In this document: positions 57,610-64,000 of the stretch, piece after piece
Position numbering within the stretch: position 1 is the stretch's first letter
Layout of the letters: each line of letters opens with the position of its first letter
Assembly: GCA_964019415.1 (NCBI GenBank)
Contig: OZ025881.1
Location: 1,779,280-1,843,279 of the forward strand
Length of the DNA stretch: 64,000 nucleotides
Reading direction: 5' to 3'
Source of the DNA: Ianthella basta
Taxonomy: Eukaryota; Porifera; Demospongiae; Verongiida; Ianthellidae
Made by a program: the position numbers and the translations under genes
The notes under the pieces: generated by a model
Seen by the model: only the letters and a program-made list of their open reading frames with translations
Told to the model about the DNA's origin: nothing
The model's database searches: none

Positions 57610-59216
57610 CTGTACAGAATAAAATAGGTTGCATATTATACCAGAAGGTATATATAGCAGTGAAATCCAAGTTGCAAATTGAAGCGTTAAAACTATATAC
57701 ACCTCACTAAAATACTACACATACAAAATATAGTTGCATGGTAGGATGACAAAATGGCATCACTTCTGCTAAGGTGGTCATGTTGTACAGATTCATAGGG
57801 CTGTGAAAAACCAACATGTACATGTTGTATGAGGTGGCAACAACTAATACAATCGAAAGCTTTCACATATAGGGGAAGGGTGTTTTTGAAGACAATTAAT
57901 GCCTTATTCTGTGCACAAAAGTGCCAAAACACACTAACGTGGACCATATGTAGGGCTATTGTCTGTAATGCTTGTCTCACATGAGTTGAGTGAGGTGACA
58001 CTGCTTGCAATGATCCACTACCATATTTGCAAGGTCCAAGCCTGAGAAGCACATCTCAGGTGGAAGGTCCAACTTCATGCCAAGCTGGATGGCAGCACTT
58101 ATGCCGATCACTTCTTTTTGGTTAATGTGAACTTTATTGTATTTCTATGTAAAGTAAATAAAATATCACTTGATCACCATGCATCAATGAACAAACATCA
58201 TCTCCAGTAAGTGTGCAATGCTTGGGACCAGTGCCATTTGTTACTTCCCCTTCATTATCATTATGCTGGTATGTATGGTATGTACGTATGGGCATACAAC
58301 AATCTCCTTTGTACAATTATTATTATTACACCAAAGACAATGCACAATCAGTGCAAATGTCCAATAATGAGATGACTGCAAAGGATGGGATAGTACATTG
58401 CTTAAAATGTTTGCACTTTTACAGATCTACAGTATGTGACAATAGATTCGTTAACATTATGGTTTAGCACATGATCATGGAACGGAACAACCCTTTTCAC
58501 TGCATGGAACATACGTATATAGAGCGGGCTGAAGACAAAGGAGTCTATAGTTATGTAGCATGCATCAGTGTTGTGACATTTTATATAAGAGAATAGAGGG
58601 CAGAAGCAGGTCTGCTATACATGAGCATGATGGTTGGGAAGGATTTGAAAGGACATACAGTAGAGCTAGCTACACTAGCAGCATACTATTATAGCATCCT
58701 ATGGAATGTACAACCAATTATGTTCATTCTATAGAACGGACCATAGGAAGCACTGTAAAACAGTCAAATAGTCTGTAAAAATGGAATGAAATGAAATAAA
58801 TATGTTGACATTATATTGTCATATACTATATCAAGTCAAACTAATGTAATTACAATTAAACTGCACCTCAGAAGCAATGAAGCTATTCCACTTCACAAGA
58901 CCTTTTGACTCTGTCCTCAAGCAGCTGAACATCAGATCTAAATAAACTGTAAGTAGGGTTGCAGATGTTGCTTGGTTACATGACAGGTTATTGTATGCAT
59001 GCACAGGTTATTGTATGTAATACTGTAGAGTTGGGCGTTGTGAAAGCATAGGAGTACACAGTGACTATCACAGTGTGGCATGCACCCTGAATAGCAACAT
59101 GGCCACCACTTGAGTACACAGCAACAGCCTAAGCAGAAGAGCCTAAAACAGAAGCTGATCAAATGATAACCTGCAATACCTGCAATAGTGAGAATCATTA
59201 CATGGATATTAAGCTC

Positions 59217-60046
59217 TACTTTTGGGGCGCCGAAGATATTGTTTTCAGATTTAGATATTCGTATGGCTTCATGTTCGTATATATATTTCTGTCAATTTGC
59301 AAATAATGGCACTCACGGCAATCTTTACAAAGCTTAAAATCATCTCTAACGGCGTTTTGCCGTCTCTTAATCGAACAAAATGTGTTCAGGAAGATGTGTT
59401 GATCGAGTGATACTCGTAAAAAGCCTAACGAAAGACTCTTCTGCGAGATACGACTCCAATTATCACTGACGAACATTGTAAAATGGCCTCACGCGACACT
59501 CTCTGTTTGCTAGGCTCATAATCATCTTTCTTCGCACTTCACCGTGTACCCAAGGAACGCAAAGTCTTTCTAGAACATGTTCAAGTAATGGTATTGTATT
59601 AGAAAGCTTATCTAACTTTTCTCCTGCGAGGTACAGCCCCAAATACAACAGAGGTCGAATGACCGGTTGGCCAATGTGAGACATATTGAATCACGGCATT
59701 ACCAGTTAGGCTAGGGTAGCCTTTTACCCAGCACGCTCCTCCTCCAGGCACAAAGCAACATGTACATACTTATTCAGAATGTTATGTAGATCAAAAAGCA
59801 TCAGCAAAGCATTCTGCCAGTTTGGTAGGGGTGCTTTCACTGGATGACTTCCTGCGGTCTGGAGACTTGAAACTCTTGCAACCCCAGTCTATGGCATCGT
59901 GATATATCTTTCACACCAGCAGCAATGCTACATACCCAACTATCTGAACTATTGAACATACACAGGGAAGTTGTTAGCAAGTAGTTCGAGTTCAGGGGTG
60001 CCCCAGCACCCCACTGAGTTTTTTTAACTCGAAATACTTGTTGCAT
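59217..60046 (-). repeat. Repeat family R1, copy 3
   Basis: About 830 bp matching copy 1 (2318-3110) in inverse orientation over its full length, including the terminal hairpin (GAACTCGAACTACTTG complement near 59980) and the other end TTCAGATTTAGATATTCGTA. It is the most complete copy on this strand and shows what copy 2 has lost. Confidence 0.85.
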
Positions 60047-60605
60047 AGTGATACCATATATTATGTCTAAATAGAGGCCTGAACCTCTTCTGCTTTCAAA
60101 GGATTTTTGACTTGGCCTCTTTTCTAGAAGGTCGGATTGCCACTCAGTAAGAAGTTGCCACATTTATAAATTATTAGTCTGGACCCCAACAACACCCATC
60201 TCCCTTGCATTGGCTTCTTTGTTCTTCTGTGTGCACTCATCAGCCTGCAGCTGCACATAGTACAGTTTTTGCATGGACACAGCTGATGCAATAAGAACCC
60301 CATGCACCCAGTCACCACAGGTAATGCTACAATCGATTCAAGCCCACTGCCTGCACCTTAGATGTCAAAGAGATCCAGTGTGTTGATTCCATGCCCCAGT
60401 GGCTATTCGGAACCAGCCTATATTTGAGACCCAACCTCTGACCCTGGCTTCTATTTGAGCTTGCATCTATATGGACATATATGGTGCATAGTTAATAAAC
60501 TTTTTCCAACACAATGTGCTTTACAACTACAAAAATGTTGACTCCCTCTAATGTTGGCTGAAGCTAAGTGAGTTTCCATCATGAGCTTTCCATGTGTATG
60601 GTATA

Positions 60606-62651
60606 CAGTCAGACCACAGTTATCCGCACCTCAGATAACCGGTTCTCTCGCCATCCGCATCATTTCCTGCTGTAACTAATCTGCACAATACATTTTTACC
60701 TCTATTAACCAGAAACCTACAGTAGCTATCCACATCCGGTCACGCATTTTGTATACCCTTGTATACTAATCCGTATAATTTTCCCTCAGTTAACTGTTGG
60801 TTTGCACCTTGAGTGAAACGCTGTGACGTCTTTCTGTTTTTCAAGTAGTATCTGCCTGAGATGGCCTCTAGTTTTCCCATGAAACATCCAAAAAACTCCT
60901 TGAATGCCAGCAAGAAATAAATCTGCCTATACAAACAAGCACACCCAAAGGCTACGTACGATGGCATCCAAGGTTGGCCTTTCACCATTGGTGATGTCTG
61001 GCATGGCCGCAACGAATGGTTGAAGGTAGAAGACGACAGTAAGGCATGCCGTACCCAAACGCCAAAGAACCAGAGTGTGGAAGATGCCCTATGGCTTTGG
61101 TTTTGCCAAGCGCGTACATCTAGAGCTGCCATCAGCAATCTCATCTTGAAAACAAAGGCTCAAGAATTCGGTCAGCGTCTTGAGATCATGGATTTATCCT
61201 ATTCAAATGGATGGCTACAAAAATTCAAAGATCGCCATAACATCTCGAAGAAGAAATTTGAAGGGGAGAGTGCTAGCGCTGATATGCAGCAGGTTTCTTC
61301 AGGTAGAGCATCTCTCCGTGAACTTACCTCCTCTTTTGCACCGTGTGATGTGTACAACATGGATGAGACTGGTTTGTTCTACTGCCTCACACCCAACAGC
61401 ACCCTAGCTACAGGTGCAGTTAGGGGCATGAAGAAATGCAAGGAAAGATTGACTGTTGCACTCTGCTCCAATGCCGATGGGTCTCACAAGTGCAAGCCAC
61501 TGGTTATTTGAAAGTCCAAGAGACCTCGGTGTTTCGGCACCCACTTTGACCCGAGCGTGTATGTCACCTATGTAAACAACACCAAGGCATGGATGACTGG
61601 AGTCATCTTCCAAGAATGGCTCCAAAGGTTCAATTTGGTCATGAAGGTGAGGAGACGTAATGTTCTCTTCCTTGTGGACAATGCAGGCAGTCACACTGAG
61701 CCCCCTACGCTCAGTAACGTTACAGTGAAACTTTTGCCAGCCAACACCACTGCACATCTACAACCTATGAATGGAGGCATCATCCAAAACTTCAAGGTGC
61801 ACTAACGCCGTTACCTGGGACTGCACATTGTAAATTGCATCGACAACAAGGAGGCACAAAAAGTGGATGTGTGCCAAGCCATCGGCATGATTGCAGACGC
61901 CTGGAAAGATGTCAAGCAGACAACAGTGGCCAATTGTTGGAGGCATGTCGGGATACTGCAGCCTTCTGGAGACCAGGGTGACAATGCTGATCAGCAGAAT
62001 GGTGAAGACATCAGGTCCTTGCTGGGCGATATTGACTCAATGACCAGTCACTTGGACATTGATCCCTCTGAAAGAATGATGGCAAAGGACTATGTCAATG
62101 TTGATGACAACGTGGAAACAGAGCAGTCGTTAACTGATGACCAGATCGTGGAGCTGGTCAGTGGAGGGACAAATGATGCTGAAACTGATGAAGACAAGCC
62201 AGATGTTGATGAGGAACCACCTCCACCACCGCCAACTATTGTAGAAGCACACATGGCTTGCCAGCTTCTTATTTCTTTTTATGAAAATGAAGTGGCTGAG
62301 GATGAATATTCATCAAAATTAACTGAGATTCGAAAGCACATGCGATGTCTGAGCACAAAGAAAATGGCTGTTGCAAAGCAAACAAGTATTACTGACTTCT
62401 TTTCTAAGTAGGCAAAGTTTTCATGTTGTGTGTTATTGAAACTTGAGAATTTGTTTTGCTTTTGATATAATAATTTTCAAGTTCCATGATCCAGTTGCAT
62501 CTATATTGCATGTTAGAGCAGAATAAAACAATACAAACATATAAGACACATAAAAGTTGCATGCAATACTGCACCCTCACTTATCCAGTTCCCTCACTTT
62601 ATCCGCAAATTCACCCAGAACGGATGTGTGCGGATAACTGAGGTCTGACTG
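60606..62651 (+). mobile_element. Tigger/pogo DNA transposon
   Basis: Left end CAGTCAGACCACAGTTATCC then GCAC (60606 onward) and right end GTGCGGATAACTGAGGTCTG then ACTG (to 62651) form inverted repeats of about 24 bp with one mismatch. The left flank is TA, the pogo target; the right flank is CA, probably decayed. It encodes the transposase at 61020-62411. Confidence 0.88.
61020..62411 (+). pseudogene. Tigger/pogo transposase with two in-frame stops
   Basis: A single frame with TGA at 61509-61511 and TAA at 61803-61805. CENP-B-type HTH: SVEDALWLWFCQARTSRAAI, NGWLQKFKDRHNISKKKFEG. DDE/D core: CDVYNMDETGLFYCL (first D), NVLFLVDNAGSHT (second D), VDVCQAIGMIADAWKDVKQT then VANCWRHVGI (third-D region). 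A very acidic tail precedes a C-terminal QTSITDFFSK, which fits the PCNA-binding PIP box Q-x-x-I-x-x-F-F. A first N-terminal HTH should lie upstream but is not in frame. Length and order fit Tigger; the two stops make it inactive unless suppressed. Confidence 0.88.
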
Positions 62652-63535
62652 CATTCTGCATTTATTGTGACAACGAGCATGCACAGAGTTTCCATACCAG
62701 CTTGATCTGCAAAAAGTGCTTGGACTCGGTGATCTGGCACATGATCATGCTGTACAACCAGAGTCACAGCACTTCTTTGTCCTCCTTTACCAAAACATAT
62801 TGTGGGCACTTCAGTTTGCTTTGTGTGGAGTTGTAAAAATCCCCAATTAGCAGGAATGCGTCCCCTTAAATTTGCATTAGCAAAGGCCCACACAGTCTAG
62901 TGTGGTTGCTTAATTAACAATCTTCAATGCTTCCAGGTTAAAATCCTACTACAGCCACTTTTTAACTTTTCTTAGCTGTTTGTTTGCCTACCAGTCTTCA
63001 GCATTGCCACATGCTTTTCTGCACCAATAGTGTGACACAGTGGTGGATACATGTAATCCAGCAACCCTCCACTACTATCTAATACTAAACTGGCTAGACT
63101 TGCTGTAGCTGGTAAACCCACTGAAGGGAGCACACATGCACACACACACACACACACAGACACACTGACACACACACACACCACATATGCTCAGGTTACA
63201 ACAGTTCGCCATCCATATGAGAACACCATACACCATATAGTCATCATCCCGTGTGCAGGAGTAGATCAAGATTGATGGTACAGTAAGTACGGTCCTAAAG
63301 TTACAGCCATCTGTGGTCAAGCTTTATGAAGCACAAAGATATCTCACAGAGAATACATTATTTTTACCATTTATTTTGTTTGTTTAGCCCTTTTGGGGCC
63401 CAAACTTCAGCAGTGAAAAAGCTTCTTGAGTGAAAGCAGGGTGGGGAAATTTACTGTTTAATGTCTATAATTATACAAAAAGTGCCCTTGTGCAAGTAAC
63501 AATTGCTTGCTGCTTCGGGCACTCCAATGGTGCTC
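62652..63535. other. Non-coding, one (CA)n microsatellite
   Basis: No gene recognised. A CA/ACAG simple repeat covers about 63136-63181. Confidence 0.55.
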
Positions 63536-64000
63536 GTGCTTGTCCTGACCCTCTGTAATTTGCGCTGGTAGTCTTTTCTACCACCAACTAATTGGGTGGG
63601 GTTTGGGGATGCTGGTATGGGATGTCAATGGATCATGCCCAGGCCATGGCGGCAGAATTATCAGTGACTGCATGCACTCCCTAACAACAAACATTGCCCA
63701 CTGAACACAAACCAATTTACTCTGACTTACTGAAATGCTTGTGTAATTGTGGGCTGCTGGACGAGTAGCCTTCTGGCTAAAAGGATTCCCCACATGCATG
63801 TTAATAACATTTCTGGTTCCAATTCTAATTCCAATTTGTTTACTTTAAGGGCACATGTGGTCCTGACCCTCTGTTACTTGTGTTGGTGCATGGTCTTTTT
63901 TGCCACCAACTAGTGCATTTACTCTAGTGGCACATGTGGTTCTGACCCTCTGTTACTTGCACTGGTGGTCGTTTTCTACCTCCAACTATCGCATTTACTC
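63536..64000. repeat. SINE-like body with ~78-bp tandem units
   Basis: 63600-63800 shares AGGCCATGGCGGCAGAAT and GTAGCCTTCTGGCTAAAAGG then ATTCCCCACAT with the SINE-like copy at 26060-26290. Around it, three units of CTGACCCTCTGTTACTTG … CCACCAACTA recur at about 63546, 63864 and 63942. The array continues past the right edge. Confidence 0.65.

Noticed and set aside
60740..61144. 134-codon minus-strand frame
   Set aside because: It is antisense to the Tigger transposase N-terminus.

Overview
The window is animal nuclear DNA. It is dominated by one very large minus-strand gene, read from high to low coordinates and split into about 50 short exons. The predicted protein is recognisably RNF213 (mysterin), a giant AAA+ ATPase and E3 ubiquitin ligase. 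Exon ends have GT/AG junctions (AC before and CT after each exon on the + strand), many introns are only 60-500 bp, and the mobile elements (Penelope-like, Helitron, P-like, Tc1, Tigger, integrase-type, LINE tails, SINE-like) are typical of aquatic invertebrates. A demosponge is my best guess, but that is inference. I see no bacterial or organellar genes and no CRISPR array.

Layout of the RNF213-like gene, 5' to 3' on the minus strand: N-terminal exons at about 57.6-57.1 kb, 55.5-55.2 kb and 47.9-47.1 kb; stalk/linker exons at 41.9-38.2 kb; the first AAA modules at 27.7-22.5 kb; the first canonical P-loop at 22.1 kb with its Walker B at 18.9 kb; the second canonical P-loop at 17.5 kb with its Walker B at 15.8 kb; later AAA modules at 15.1-8.6 kb; and post-core exons at 4.1-0.16 kb. 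The RING-type E3 module and C-terminus are not in the window, so the gene runs off the left edge. The 5' end is not resolved.

Most of the remaining sequence is mobile DNA in the large introns or upstream. The 10.8-14.9 kb intron is almost filled by a 4-kb element with inverted ends that carries a broken BEN-domain ORF and a dead Tc1 transposase. The 27.7-38.2 kb intron holds a broken P-element-like transposase gene, which itself contains a 2.5-kb repeat, which contains a 1.4-kb element with perfect 25-bp inverted ends. A dead Penelope-like element and a Helitron helicase scrap share the same intron. The 41.9-47.1 kb intron holds a 3.5-kb palindromic (foldback) element with 1.2-kb arms and TTAA at both edges. 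The 48-55 kb region has Helitron remnants, a LINE tail and a frameshifted integrase-type transposase. At 56.2-56.9 kb there is a 730-bp non-autonomous element with a perfect 8-bp target duplication. Upstream, at 60.6-62.65 kb, lies a Tigger/pogo element.

No complete, undisturbed gene other than the RNF213 exons is visible. The transposase genes I could read across their conserved blocks carry stops, frameshifts or lost catalytic residues. I do not see a clearly new biological system. The most informative features are the nested insertions, which give relative ages, and the structurally clear but unclassified elements.
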